Positions 1-8,212 of a DNA stretch of 64,000 nt are shown here, in pieces. The stretch's first letter is position 1. Every line of letters starts with the position of its first letter. The position numbers and the translations under genes are program-made. This DNA comes from Pseudomonadota bacterium (GTDB taxonomy: Bacteria > Myxococcota_A > Polyangia > GCA-2747355). The stretch covers positions 310,001 to 374,000 of the forward strand of contig JADJDT010000044.1 in assembly GCA_016702545.1 (NCBI GenBank), given 5' to 3'. The notes under the pieces were generated by a model that made no database searches, was not told the DNA's origin, and was given only the letters and a program-made list of their open reading frames with translations.

Positions 1-1598
1 ACCTCGGCGCCGCCGGTGGCGCGCGCCGTCCAGCGGGCGATCAGCGCCTGACGACGCTCGTCGTCGATGCGCGGGAAGAGCGGCTCGCCGCGCTGCAGCG
101 CCGCCGGGGTGGGGCCGTCACCCCACCGCGCGGGCCACTGATCGACCTCGAGCTGCGGCTCCAGCGCGGGCAGACCGAGGTAGCGCCGCATCGTGGCCGC
201 GCTGTCCGGCAGCGCCGGGGTCAGCAGCACGGAGATCCAGCGCAGGGCCTCGAGCAAGTGCGCGACCACCTGGTCGAGCCGCGACCGCTGCTCGGGGGCG
301 CGCGCCAGCCGGTAGGGCGCCGTGGTGTCGATGTACTTGTTCGTGGCGCGCACCAGCTCCCAAAGGGCCTCCAGGGCTCGGCTCGGCTCGAGCCGCTCGA
401 AGTGCGAGGCCACCGCGTCCCGCACGCGCTCGGCCAGCGCGATCAGAGCCTGATCGGTGGGGTCCGTGGGGCCTGTCGCGAGCAGCGCGGGCGTCTGTCC
501 GTCGCAGTACTTGGCGGCCATCGCCAGCGAGCGGTTGAGCAGGTTGCCGAGGTCGTTGGCCAGGTCCGCGTTGATGCGTTGGATCAGCGCCTCGTGGGCG
601 AAGTCGCCGTCGTGGCCGAGCGGGGTCTCGCGCAGCAGGAAGTAGCGCAGGGCGTCGCGCCCGACGTCACCCGCCAGCATCCCCGGGTCGACGGCGTTCA
701 TCAGCGACTTGGACATCTTCTGGCCGTTGACCGTCCACCAGCCGTGGGCGAAGACCGTGCGGGGCAGGGGCAAGCCCGCCGAGAGCAGCATGCAGGGCCA
801 ATAGACGGCGTGGAAGCGCAGGATGTCCTTGCCGATCAGATGAATGGCCTGCGGCCAGAACTGGCGGTAGGCGGGGGCCTCGTCGAAGCCACCGAGCGCC
901 GAGATGTAGTTGGTCAGCGCGTCGATCCAGACGTAGATCACGTGCGTGTCGTCGCCGGGCACGCGAATGCCCCAGCTCAACGTGCTGCGCGAGACGCTGA
1001 GATCGCGCAACCCGCTGCGGATGAAGCTGACGATCTCGTTGCGGCGCATCTCGGGTTGCACGAACTCGGGGTGCCGCTCGAAGTGCTCGAGCAGCGCGTC
1101 CTGGTAGCGCGACATCCGGAAGAAGTAGCTCGTCTGCTTGAGCCGACTGACCGGTCGCGCGTGCACCGGGCAGTTCCCGGCGACCAGTTGGGTCTCGGTG
1201 TAGTACTCCTCGCAGGCCACGCAGTAGGCCCCATCGTACTCGCCTAGATAGATATCTCCGCGCTCCGCGAGGCGCTGCCACAGCCGTTGGACCACCGCGG
1301 CGTGGCGCGGCTCGGTGGTGCGAAGAAAATCGTCGTGCGCGATGCCGAGCTCGCCCCAGGTCGAGCGGAAGCGCGAGACCACCTCGTCCGCGAGCTGGAG
1401 CGGGGTCAGACCGCGGGCCGCGGCCGCGGCCTCGATCTTCTGCCCGTGCTCGTCGGTGCCGGTCTGGAAGCGCACGGCCTCGCCGCGCGAGCGGTGGTAG
1501 CGCGCGAGCGTGTCGCCGACGACCGTGGTGTAGGCGTGCCCCAGATGCGGCACGTCGTTGACGTAGTAGATCGGCGTGGTGAGGTAGAAGGGCCGCAT
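1..1598 (-). CDS. metG: Methionyl-tRNA synthetase, 3' end cut off by the window edge
   Basis: Charges tRNA-Met with methionine in the cytoplasm. The 5' end is complete: the ATG at 1598 opens the class I synthetase signature TPIYYVNDVPHLGHAY. A CxxC zinc-knuckle pair follows (GAYCVACEEYY), then WIDALTNYI, and the KMSKS loop appears as KMSKSL. About 532 residues are present and the frame is still open at base 1. The last visible part includes the anticodon-binding helical domain and an LFPRIDDE segment typical of the family. Whether a C-terminal tRNA-binding domain follows cannot be seen. It starts 12 bases after the stop of ricT, so it is probably the last gene of a holB-ricT-metG operon. Confidence 0.97.
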   Translation of the reverse strand, partial: MRPFYLTTPIYYVNDVPHLGHAYTTVVGDTLARYHRSRGEAVRFQTGTDEHGQKIEAAAAARGLTPLQLADEVVSRFRSTWGELGIAHDDFLRTTEPRHAAVVQRLWQRLAERGDIYLGEYDGAYCVACEEYYTETQLVAGNCPVHARPVSRLKQTSYFFRMSRYQDALLEHFERHPEFVQPEMRRNEIVSFIRSGLRDLSVSRSTLSWGIRVPGDDTHVIYVWIDALTNYISALGGFDEAPAYRQFWPQAIHLIGKDILRFHAVYWPCMLLSAGLPLPRTVFAHGWWTVNGQKMSKSLMNAVDPGMLAGDVGRDALRYFLLRETPLGHDGDFAHEALIQRINADLANDLGNLLNRSLAMAAKYCDGQTPALLATGPTDPTDQALIALAERVRDAVASHFERLEPSRALEALWELVRATNKYIDTTAPYRLARAPEQRSRLDQVVAHLLEALRWISVLLTPALPDSAATMRRYLGLPALEPQLEVDQWPARWGDGPTPAALQRGEPLFPRIDDERRQALIARWTARATGGAE

Positions 1599-1610
1599 GT
1601 CGTGGCTTTC

Positions 1611-3257
1611 TCAGGCGCCGTCGCGTTCGTCGGCAGTCTCGGAGCTGTCGCCGCCGCGGCCGCTGCGGCTGAGCTCGTGCACCGCATAGGTCTGGACCGA
1701 GCCGTCGGCTAGCGTGGTGCGCACGAGCTGGCGCGGGATATCGAGCTCGTTGACCCGGGCCAGCCCCTGGGGCGTTTGTACGGTCTCGCCGACGCGCGGG
1801 AGGTGCCGGCGGGCCTCGCGGTACATGCTCTGCTCGTAGGCCAGACAGCACTTGAGTCGCCCGCACATGCCCGAGATCTTGGCCGGGTTCAGCACCAGGT
1901 TCTGATCCTTGGCCATGCGGATGCTGACCGGGGCGAAGTCGTTGATCCAGCTCGAACAGCACAGCTCGCGGCCACAGGGGCCGAGCCCGCCCGTCAGCTT
2001 GGATTCGTCGCGCACGCCGACCTGCCGCAGCTCGACGCGCAGGTGCAGGTCGCGGGACAGGTCGCGCACCAGGTCGCGGAAGTCGATCCGACTCTCGGCG
2101 GCGAAGTGGAACACGGCCTTTCCGCCGTTTTGCAGCACCTCGACCCGCGCGACCTTCATCGGCAGGCCGTACTGCTTGATGCGTTCGCGACAGCACCGCT
2201 GGGCCTCGCGCTCGAGCTCGGCCTTGCGGCTCGTCGCGACCGGACCCTCATCGCCGACGACGCGCAGCACCCGCAGCGGCGGGGTCTCGACCTGGGCACG
2301 CCACGGCGCACGGACGACCGTGCCGTGCAGCGTTCCCCGGTCGCCCTCGATCATCACCCGCTGGCCCGGCTCGAGCGCGAGCTCGCCGGCATCGAGCTCG
2401 GACACCACGCGCGTCGCACCGACGCGCACCGCGACCACGCGGAAAAGGCGACCCTGCCGCCGCGAGGGCGCATCCTCGCCGCCGGCTGAGAGCAGGTCGT
2501 CGGCCTCGTGCTCGCTCGGTGGGGCGTAGGCGAAGCGGCCGCTCACGGGCCCGGCCGCGACAGGGCCCTCGTGGTCTCCCGCCTGGTCCTCGCGCGCCGT
2601 GCGGGCGCTGCCGGGGCGTGCCGACGCCTCGCCGCCCCTCGCGGGTCCCTGTTCCAGGTCCCAGTTCTCGTCGGGGGGGAAGGCCGAGGGCGCTTCGATC
2701 CGGCCAGAGCGCGAGCGCCGCCGCCCCGGCGCGCCACCCGGGGCGCGGTCGCGGGTCGGCGCGGGTCGCTGATCCGCTGCTGGACGGCCCGCCGGTCGGG
2801 GTGGGCCAGCGCTCTGCCGCTGACGCTCGCGCTCGAGCGGCGCTTCGCGTCGACCCGGCTGGGGCTGCGCCTGGCGGCCAGCGGGACGCGGTGCGCCGCG
2901 CCGGCCGTCTCGGCGGGGGCCCCGTGCGTCGGCCTGCGGGCCGCTCCCCGGTGTCGCCTGCGCCGTCGTCGCTGGCTCGCCGGGGCCCGGCGCCGGCGTG
3001 GGCTCGGCCCCCGGCGTCTGGCTGGCCTCCGCCGCGGCCGTCTGTGCGGTGGCGCGCGAACGACCACGCCCGCGCCGCCGCCGCCGTCCACCACCACCGC
3101 CACCGCCGCCCCCACCACCGCCACCGCCACCGCCGCCACCATCCCCCTGGCCGGCGCTGCCGCTCTCCCCGTCGTGGGTTGAAGGCGCGCTCGGGAGCGC
3201 ACCCTGGGGGCCTGGGCCGCTGCCGCCCCGCCCGTCGTGCGTCTCGGCGTTGCTCAT
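1611..3257 (-). CDS. ricT: PSP1-domain protein (RicT/YaaT family) with long low-complexity N-terminus
   Basis: The PSP1/RicT family acts in RNA maturation and signalling complexes in Firmicutes; its role in Myxococcota is not established. The 548-residue product has two parts. Residues from about 267 onward form the conserved domain, with the family's paired cysteine motifs CGRELCCSSW and CGRLKCCLAYE. The first ~265 residues are low complexity: a run of about 17 glycines encoded by a GGT/GGC microsatellite, an arginine run, then Pro/Arg/Gly-rich sequence. The ATG at 3257 overlaps the holB stop by four bases, which fixes the start. The open frame continues far upstream inside holB but is not needed. 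Basic Gly/Arg-rich tails often contact RNA; that is inference here. Confidence 0.9.
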   Translation of the reverse strand: MSNAETHDGRGGSGPGPQGALPSAPSTHDGESGSAGQGDGGGGGGGGGGGGGGGGGGRRRRRGRGRSRATAQTAAAEASQTPGAEPTPAPGPGEPATTAQATPGSGPQADARGPRRDGRRGAPRPAGRQAQPQPGRREAPLERERQRQSAGPPRPAGRPAADQRPAPTRDRAPGGAPGRRRSRSGRIEAPSAFPPDENWDLEQGPARGGEASARPGSARTAREDQAGDHEGPVAAGPVSGRFAYAPPSEHEADDLLSAGGEDAPSRRQGRLFRVVAVRVGATRVVSELDAGELALEPGQRVMIEGDRGTLHGTVVRAPWRAQVETPPLRVLRVVGDEGPVATSRKAELEREAQRCCRERIKQYGLPMKVARVEVLQNGGKAVFHFAAESRIDFRDLVRDLSRDLHLRVELRQVGVRDESKLTGGLGPCGRELCCSSWINDFAPVSIRMAKDQNLVLNPAKISGMCGRLKCCLAYEQSMYREARRHLPRVGETVQTPQGLARVNELDIPRQLVRTTLADGSVQTYAVHELSRSGRGGDSSETADERDGA

Positions 3258-4267
3258 CGGACCTGCTCCGTTGCCCGGCCGCGCAGCGCGATCACCAGCG
3301 CCTCGAGGGTCAGGGCGGCATTGGCGTTGCCCGCCAGCGCCGCTTGGGCCTGCTGCACGGCGCGAAGCTGGTGGAGCAGCGCTCGGCTCCCGAGCGCGTG
3401 GGCGCGCTGGGCCAGCGCGGTCTCGGTGTCGCTGGCGAGCAGTCGCGAGCCGCCGAGCCCCGTGGCGAGCAGCAGCAGGTCGCGCAGGCGGAACGCCAGC
3501 AGCTCGAGCGTTTGTGGCAGCACGGCGCGCTCTCCGCTCAGCTCGGCGACGGTCTGGAAGACAGCGAGCATGCTCTCCGTCTCGGCCACGCGCAGCAGGC
3601 TGTCGGCCGCCTGCTGCGCCTGCGCGAGGGCGGCGCTGTCGAGCAGCTCGAGCGCGTGGCCGACGCTGCCCTCGGCCAGCACCGCGACCCGCTGGAGCGC
3701 GTCGTCGCCGTGCGCGGCGCCGCGCTCGTGCGCGCGGAGCGCGGTGACGAGCGCCGGCGCGGCGAGCGGGGTGAAGCGCAGGCGCTGGCAGCGCGAGAGC
3801 AGCGTCGGGGCCACCCGATGCGCCGCGGCCGTGACGAGGACGAAGAGGTTGCGCGGGCGCGGCTCCTCGACCGACTTGAGCAGGGCGTTGGCGGCGCTGC
3901 CATGCAGCGCCTCGGCGCCGTCGACGAGGATCAGCCGCCAGCGCGCCTCGTGCGGGGCGTAGGGCAGCTGCTCCTGCAGTTGGCGCACCTGCTCGACCTT
4001 GATGAAAGCCCCGTCGGGGGCGATGACGACCACGTCCGGATGTTGCCCGCCCGCGATCTTGGTACACGACCCACAGCGGCCGCAGCCGTCGAGATCGGCG
4101 GGACGCTCGCAATTGAGGCGGAGGGCGAGGGCCTGAGCGGTCGTGGCCTTGCCGACCCCGCGTGGGCCGCTGAAGAGCAGCGCGTGCGGCAGCCGGTCGG
4201 TCGCTAGCGCGCGCCGCAGCGCCTCGATCGGGCGCTGCTGTCCGACGATCTGGGAAAGCGTCAGCAT
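3254..4267 (-). CDS. holB: DNA polymerase III subunit delta' (clamp loader)
   Basis: Part of the clamp-loader complex that loads the beta clamp during replication. The 337-residue protein opens with IVGQQRPIEALRRAL, followed by Walker A GPRGVGK and a four-cysteine zinc module (CGRCGSC) typical of DnaX/HolB AAA+ proteins. A Walker B-like LILVDGAE and the EEPRPRNLFVLVT segment follow. The ATG at 4267 was chosen because it begins the conserved N-terminus; an upstream in-frame start would only add 15 unconserved residues. Its stop overlaps the ricT start (ATGA). The order holB-ricT-metG echoes the holB-yaaT-metS neighbourhood of Bacillus, suggesting ancient linkage. Confidence 0.93.
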   Translation of the reverse strand: MLTLSQIVGQQRPIEALRRALATDRLPHALLFSGPRGVGKATTAQALALRLNCERPADLDGCGRCGSCTKIAGGQHPDVVVIAPDGAFIKVEQVRQLQEQLPYAPHEARWRLILVDGAEALHGSAANALLKSVEEPRPRNLFVLVTAAAHRVAPTLLSRCQRLRFTPLAAPALVTALRAHERGAAHGDDALQRVAVLAEGSVGHALELLDSAALAQAQQAADSLLRVAETESMLAVFQTVAELSGERAVLPQTLELLAFRLRDLLLLATGLGGSRLLASDTETALAQRAHALGSRALLHQLRAVQQAQAALAGNANAALTLEALVIALRGRATEQVR

Positions 4268-4308
4268 GCTCACGGTGTGGTGGGTGCTAGCACCGCAACT
4301 CCCGCCTG

Positions 4309-5232
4309 TCAAAAGCGCTGGCCGGTCGGGCCATTCTCGCCGCTACCCGGTGGTGGGCGCGGGCGCAGCGAGCGATCGAGCAGGCTCCCTTGCGTCAGCT
4401 CACCCACGGCGCTGTGCTCGGCCGTCACCTGCCGAGCGCGCGCTAGGGTCGCGACGTAGCCGCGGTTGCGGCGCAGCAGCAGCAGCGCCGCCAGTCCGCT
4501 GGCCAAGACCAGCGCGATGGCCGCGACCAGGGTGGCGATCAGCGCGCGTCGCGACTCGAGGCCGACGCGAAAGGGGCCGACGGAGGCCAGCATGGCCCCC
4601 GTTACAGCGCCGCTGCGCGAGCGCGGGGTGCGGTGCAGCACGACGCTGACCCGCGCCGGGTCGAGCCCGTCGATGGCGCCCGCCACCAGTCGCTGCGCCT
4701 CGGCCTCGTTGAGCCGGCAATCGGCCGATACGCGCAGCAGCACCGCGGCGCGCGGCTGGGGCCGCGCCGCGTCCGGGAGGGCGAAGGGCGAGGGCTCGGG
4801 CAGCACGACATGGACGCGCGACTGCTGCACGCCCTCGATGCCTTGCAGGGTGCGGGTCAGCTCGCCCGCCAGCGCGTGATGCAGCAGGGCGCGCTCCTGG
4901 GTACTGGTCGGCACCAGACCGACGTGGCCGAAGACCTCTCCCAGACCTTGTAGCTTGGGTGGGGGCAGGTTCTGGCTGCGCAGCACGCCCCAGGCGCGCG
5001 CCGCATCGTCGCGGTTCACCGCCACCGTGTAGCTGCTGCTGGTGCCCTGGGTCTCGCGCAGCTTACGCGCGGCGATGCCCTCATGATCGAGCGCGTTCAG
5101 CACGGCGTTGGCGTCGCCGTCGTCGAGGTCGTGCAGCAGCTCGGCGCTGCAGCCGACGAGCAGCAGCAGGCACGACCCCAGCGCGAGGCCCGAGCGCGCG
5201 GGTAGGAGGCGTGGGCGGAGCGATCGCGGCAT
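4309..5232 (-). CDS. sctJ: Type III secretion inner-ring lipoprotein SctJ (YscJ/PrgK family)
   Basis: SctJ proteins form the outer of the two inner-membrane rings of the type III secretion injectisome. The 307-residue product has a lipoprotein signal peptide ending LLLLVGC, then the family core AELLHDLDDGDANAVLNAL, a ring-building domain containing RVHVVLPEPSPF, and a C-terminal transmembrane helix near residues 215-240 followed by a basic tail. No other secretion gene is nearby: its neighbours are holB and a sigma factor, so it is an orphan here. The ATG at 5232 is preferred because a promoter-like pair sits so close that transcription would begin near it; a GTG at 5253 is possible. Confidence 0.85.
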   Translation of the reverse strand: MPRSLRPRLLPARSGLALGSCLLLLVGCSAELLHDLDDGDANAVLNALDHEGIAARKLRETQGTSSSYTVAVNRDDAARAWGVLRSQNLPPPKLQGLGEVFGHVGLVPTSTQERALLHHALAGELTRTLQGIEGVQQSRVHVVLPEPSPFALPDAARPQPRAAVLLRVSADCRLNEAEAQRLVAGAIDGLDPARVSVVLHRTPRSRSGAVTGAMLASVGPFRVGLESRRALIATLVAAIALVLASGLAALLLLRRNRGYVATLARARQVTAEHSAVGELTQGSLLDRSLRPRPPPGSGENGPTGQRF

Positions 5233-5239
5233 GGCCTCG

Positions 5240-5269
5240 TGCCTAGCGTGCACGCCCCGCCAACGTCAA
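5240..5269 (-). promoter_or_regulatory. Candidate promoter of the sctJ-like gene
   Basis: On the minus strand TTGACG (5269-5264) and TAGGCA (5245-5240) are separated by 18 bases. Only seven bases separate the -10 element from the ATG at 5232, so the transcript would be nearly leaderless. Predicted by eye. Confidence 0.4.
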
Positions 5270-5300
5270 GGTCATGTCGTCGTCAGGTCATGTCGTCGTC
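5270..5300. repeat. Two tandem 15-16 bp repeats abutting the sctJ -35 element
   Basis: The sequence GGTCATGTCGTCGTC occurs twice, at 5270-5284 and 5286-5300, directly upstream of the candidate -35 box of the sctJ-like gene. Tandem direct repeats in this position are a common form of activator site, but simple slippage would look the same. Confidence 0.5.
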
Positions 5301-5337
5301 GGACGCCTCGGGTGGTAGGTCGGCCGAGCGGCTGGAT

Positions 5338-6138
5338 TCAGGGGCCGAAGGCGGGGCCGAGGACCTCGGTGAGCTGGGCGATCGCGCGGGCGTGGAGGCG
5401 CGAGGCCCACGACTTACTCAGGCCGAGCTGCGCCCCAATGGCCTCGAGCGTCAGTCCCCGATAATAGTGCCCCTCGATCAGCGCACGCTCGCGCTCCGGG
5501 AGCTCGGCGATGGCCGCGCGCACGGCGCGGCCGGCCTGCGCGCTCTCGGTCGCCGTCGCCGGGTCGGGGGCGCGCTCGTCGGCCAGGTCGCCGAGACCCG
5601 CCTCGCCCAGCGAGACGACGAAGATCGTGGCGAGTTGATCGATCGTGCGGGCGACCTCGCCGAGCGCCTGATCGGTGTCGAGCTCGGGCTGGCCCGTGGC
5701 CGGGCGCTCGGCGGTCTGGGCCAGCAGCTCGTTGCTGGCCGCGAGGAAGCGCGCGTACTCGCTGCGGCTGAGCCAGCCGAGCTGGCGCAGACCGTCGAAG
5801 ATCGCCCCGCGGATGCGGTAGTAGCTGAAGGTCGTGAAGGCGATGCCGCGCGTCGCGTCGAAGCGGTCGGCCGCCTCGACCAGCCCGCGCATGCCGAAGG
5901 ACACCAGCTCGTCGTAGTCGAGCGACCCGCCGAGCTCGCGGCGGACGTTGCCCGCGAGGCTGCGCACGTAGCCGAGGTGCTGGTGGATCAGCCGATCGCG
6001 CTCGACCGAACGCTCGACCGAACGCTCGACCGAAGGCTGGGGCGGAAGCTCTGGCGCAGGCGGGCTCGATCCCCTGCTGGGCTGGGAGGGGTCCACCGCC
6101 AAGCTACCTGGGCGCGCCGCCGGTGATCCCGCCGGCAC
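5338..6138 (-). CDS. Sigma-70 family RNA polymerase sigma factor, FliA/WhiG-like
   Basis: Directs RNA polymerase to an alternative promoter class. The 266-residue protein lacks region 1.1. Region 2 covers about residues 50-125, with DYDELVSFGMRGLVEAADRF and FTTFSYYRIRGAIFDGLR, the signature of the FliA/WhiG group. Region 3 follows. Region 4 (LPERERALIEGHYYRGLTLE and a helix-turn-helix) ends the protein. Just before region 2 the motif VERS is repeated because of a 12-base tandem repeat at 6001-6036. The start is a GTG at 6138 without a clear ribosome site, so the exact N-terminus is uncertain; the first ~38 residues are Pro/Ser-rich. Its targets are unknown, although the orphan SctJ gene directly downstream is an obvious candidate. 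Confidence 0.85.
   Translation of the reverse strand: MPAGSPAARPGSLAVDPSQPSRGSSPPAPELPPQPSVERSVERSVERDRLIHQHLGYVRSLAGNVRRELGGSLDYDELVSFGMRGLVEAADRFDATRGIAFTTFSYYRIRGAIFDGLRQLGWLSRSEYARFLAASNELLAQTAERPATGQPELDTDQALGEVARTIDQLATIFVVSLGEAGLGDLADERAPDPATATESAQAGRAVRAAIAELPERERALIEGHYYRGLTLEAIGAQLGLSKSWASRLHARAIAQLTEVLGPAFGP
6001..6036. repeat. 12-bp tandem repeat x3 inside the sigma factor gene
   Basis: The unit CTCGACCGAACG occurs three times, the last with one change. It keeps the frame and adds repeated VERS peptides just before sigma region 2. Confidence 0.8.
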
Positions 6139-6213
6139 GACGGCTCGAGGCCTCGCGACGGTGGCGCCGGGAGGTCGAAAAGGAGCCCCGAGGGCCTCGT
6201 GCGCGCGGCTTGG

Positions 6214-6579
6214 TCAGATCGGGCCACCCTTCTTCGTCGCCTGGATGAACTTGCGCAGCACGTCCTTGCGCTCCTCGTCCAAGTCGAGGAAGCGGATGCC
6301 CATGTCCATCGGCTCCTCGCGGTTGACCCAGCTGACCTCTCCCCGCGCCGCGATGGTCGTGTTGAGGTCCGGAAAACTGATCACCAGGTCGACGACCGTG
6401 CCGATCTCCTCGACGCTGGCCGTCTGAATCGACATGCCGCCGAGGCTGATGTTCTCGATCCGGTGGTAGAGCAAAACCTCGCTGGTGCCCGTGTAGTCGA
6501 CGTAGGCCGTGATCTCGTAGCGCGGGTCGACGCGCCGATTCCGCGGATCGGCGCCAGCGGCGCCCTGTTCGTCGGCCAT
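6214..6579 (-). CDS. PilZ-domain protein
   Basis: A 121-residue single-domain protein. PilZ domains bind cyclic di-GMP through an N-terminal RxxxR-type motif and a (D/N)xSxxG motif. Here RNRRVDPRYE lies near residues 14-23 and NISLGGMSIQ near residue 45, so the binding residues look present, with Asn in place of Asp in the second motif. The remainder (RGEVSWVNREEPMDMGIRFLDL) is a typical PilZ beta-barrel end. The ATG at 6579 follows a good GGGAGG ribosome site. Two FHA-GGDEF cyclases elsewhere in the window could supply its ligand. It lies downstream of, and divergent from, the small lipoprotein gene at 6742. Confidence 0.87.
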   Translation of the reverse strand: MADEQGAAGADPRNRRVDPRYEITAYVDYTGTSEVLLYHRIENISLGGMSIQTASVEEIGTVVDLVISFPDLNTTIAARGEVSWVNREEPMDMGIRFLDLDEERKDVLRKFIQATKKGGPI

Positions 6580-6741
6580 GGAGCCCTCCCAGTGCGAGGC
6601 ATGATAGACGGGCCTCTGAGCGAGCACAACAGCGCGACGCGCGTGGCGCGTGGGCGGCCGCGCCGGGGGCCGGGCCCCTGCGCGCGCCATTCGTCGCAGG
6701 CGGCCTGGACGGTCGCCACCGGCGCGGGTAGGATGCCCCCC

Positions 6742-7266
6742 ATGCGACGCAAGATACAGCTCGTCCCTGCCGCACGGGGCTCCCTGCGCGGTGTGCTCTC
6801 GTTCGTTTCGCTGCTGGCGATGACCCTCGCGGCGGGGGGCTGCCGGCACCTGCAGTACATCGAAAACACCAAGGTGGTGGATACGCCCGCCAACCGCGCG
6901 GTGATCGAGGTCGTCGAGCAGTACCGCCGGGCGATGGAGCAGAAGGATGTGGCGCGGGTGCTGACCCTCGTGGATCCGACCTATAGCGACCAGAGCGGCA
7001 CGCCCGAGCCCGTCGACGACCTCGACTACACCAGCCTGAAGCGGGCGCTGAGGGAGCGGCTCGGCCGCTGCGATCGCGTGCGTTACCGGCTCGAGTACCA
7101 GGCCGTCGCCGTGCGCGGGCGAGCGGCGACGGTCGACGTGTGGATCGACGCGACCTTCGTCTATCAGCAGCCGAACACGCCGCCGATTTTTCGGCGCTTC
7201 ACCGACTACCATCGGTATCAGTTGTTTCAGGCGGAACGGCGCTGGCGCTTCGTCAGTGGGCTGTGA
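6742..7266 (+). CDS. Small lipoprotein of unknown function
   Basis: A 174-residue product with a basic start, a hydrophobic stretch and a lipobox-like end (TLAAGGC), so it is probably lipid-anchored after export. The mature part (NRAVIEVVEQYRRAMEQKDVARVLTLVDPTYSD) resembles the SnoaL/NTF2-like cone fold often seen in exported ligand-binding or scaffold domains; I do not recognise a specific family. The ATG at 6742 was preferred over one nine bases upstream because TAGGA precedes it at a suitable distance. The gene ends inside a tandem repeat whose later copies each repeat its last four codons and stop. Confidence 0.7.
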   Translation: MRRKIQLVPAARGSLRGVLSFVSLLAMTLAAGGCRHLQYIENTKVVDTPANRAVIEVVEQYRRAMEQKDVARVLTLVDPTYSDQSGTPEPVDDLDYTSLKRALRERLGRCDRVRYRLEYQAVAVRGRAATVDVWIDATFVYQQPNTPPIFRRFTDYHRYQLFQAERRWRFVSGL

Positions 7267-7316
7267 CTCGCGTCAGTGGTCTGTGACTCGCGTCAGTGGT
7301 CTGTGACTCGCGTCAG
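7253..7316. repeat. 20-bp tandem repeat spanning a stop codon
   Basis: The unit GTCAGTGGTCTGTGACTCGC is repeated about three times. The first copy contains the final codons (Val-Ser-Gly-Leu) and the TGA of the lipoprotein gene; the next copies repeat the same coding segment and stop. The last partial copy runs up to the stop of the convergent methyltransferase gene. Confidence 0.9.
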
Positions 7317-8212
7317 AGTGGGCGACTTGACGCCGACGACTTGATGCCGACGACGTAGGCGACCCACGCTGGGTCGCTGGCCGCCTGGGCGCAGCGGCGA
7401 TAGCGGCCGTTGCCCTGGCCCGTGGCGCCGTCCGTGCCCTCCCAATACACCTCGCTGCGCGCGAAGCCGGCCTCGGCCAGCAGCTCGCGCACCTCCGGGA
7501 TCGTCCACAGCCGCCAGTCGTAGCGGAAGGCGTGGCGTAGCCAGCGACCGTCGCCGAGGCGGAAGTGAATCGAAAACTGGCAGCGGTGCGTGATCGGGTC
7601 GAAGCGGTGCTGCTCCCAGACGTAGTGGAAGCCCCCGAGGCGGCGGGTTTCACGGTGCTCGTCGCGCCAGAGCTGCGGCCCGCCCATCAGGTCGAGCACG
7701 AGCAGGCCCTCGCGGTCGAGCTGAGCGCGGGCTCGCGCGAAGTAGGCGCGGAGCTGGTCACGCCGCTGGAAGGTGAAGAAGGAGAAGTTCTGGGCCGCGA
7801 TCAGGTCGACGCGTGGCCGGCTCGGCTGGCAGACATCCTGTTGCAGCAGCACGACGCGGCCCCGCTGAGCCGGGGTCAGGGCGGCGAGGTTGTGCTCCCG
7901 CGCCCAGCGCAGCGGCTCGGGGTCGAGGTCGACCCCCCACGCCCGCCGGTCGGGGCGCGACCGCGCCCAGGCACAGCAAACCGCCGCCGTGCCGCAGAAG
8001 TCCTCCCGCAAGCGCAGCGCGGGCCGGTCGAAGCAGCGGCGGAAGACGCGCGAGCAGAAGGCGACCTCGTGCTCCGGAAGCTGCACCGCGCGCTGGTAGA
8101 GCGCGTACTTGTCGGTCTCGATCGGGCGCGCGCGGGCGCCGCGTGGTGCGGGTCGCGGAGCGGCGCGTTTGCGCTTCGCCGAGGCGCGCGGTGTCGAGCT
8201 CCGAGGGGTCAT
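7313..8212 (-). CDS. Class I SAM-dependent methyltransferase
   Basis: A 299-residue protein with a basic, probably disordered first 30 residues. The SAM-binding fold follows: REDFCGTAAVCCAW as a motif I variant, WGVDLDPEPL as the acidic end of strand 2, and later LLVLDLMGGPQLW. Several bacterial class I methyltransferases share the RLREDFCGT start of the fold. The substrate is unknown. The ATG at 8212 overlaps the stop of the ABC ATPase gene by four bases, so it is the last gene of the uptake operon that starts at 13828. Modification of an imported ligand or of a transporter part is possible but unproven. Confidence 0.85.
   Translation of the reverse strand: MTPRSSTPRASAKRKRAAPRPAPRGARARPIETDKYALYQRAVQLPEHEVAFCSRVFRRCFDRPALRLREDFCGTAAVCCAWARSRPDRRAWGVDLDPEPLRWAREHNLAALTPAQRGRVVLLQQDVCQPSRPRVDLIAAQNFSFFTFQRRDQLRAYFARARAQLDREGLLVLDLMGGPQLWRDEHRETRRLGGFHYVWEQHRFDPITHRCQFSIHFRLGDGRWLRHAFRYDWRLWTIPEVRELLAEAGFARSEVYWEGTDGATGQGNGRYRRCAQAASDPAWVAYVVGIKSSASSRPL

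Noticed and set aside
1611..4112. An 833-codon frame joining ricT to sequence inside holB
   Set aside because: The upstream part is out of frame with holB and unconserved; the ATG at 3257 overlapping the holB stop is the natural start.
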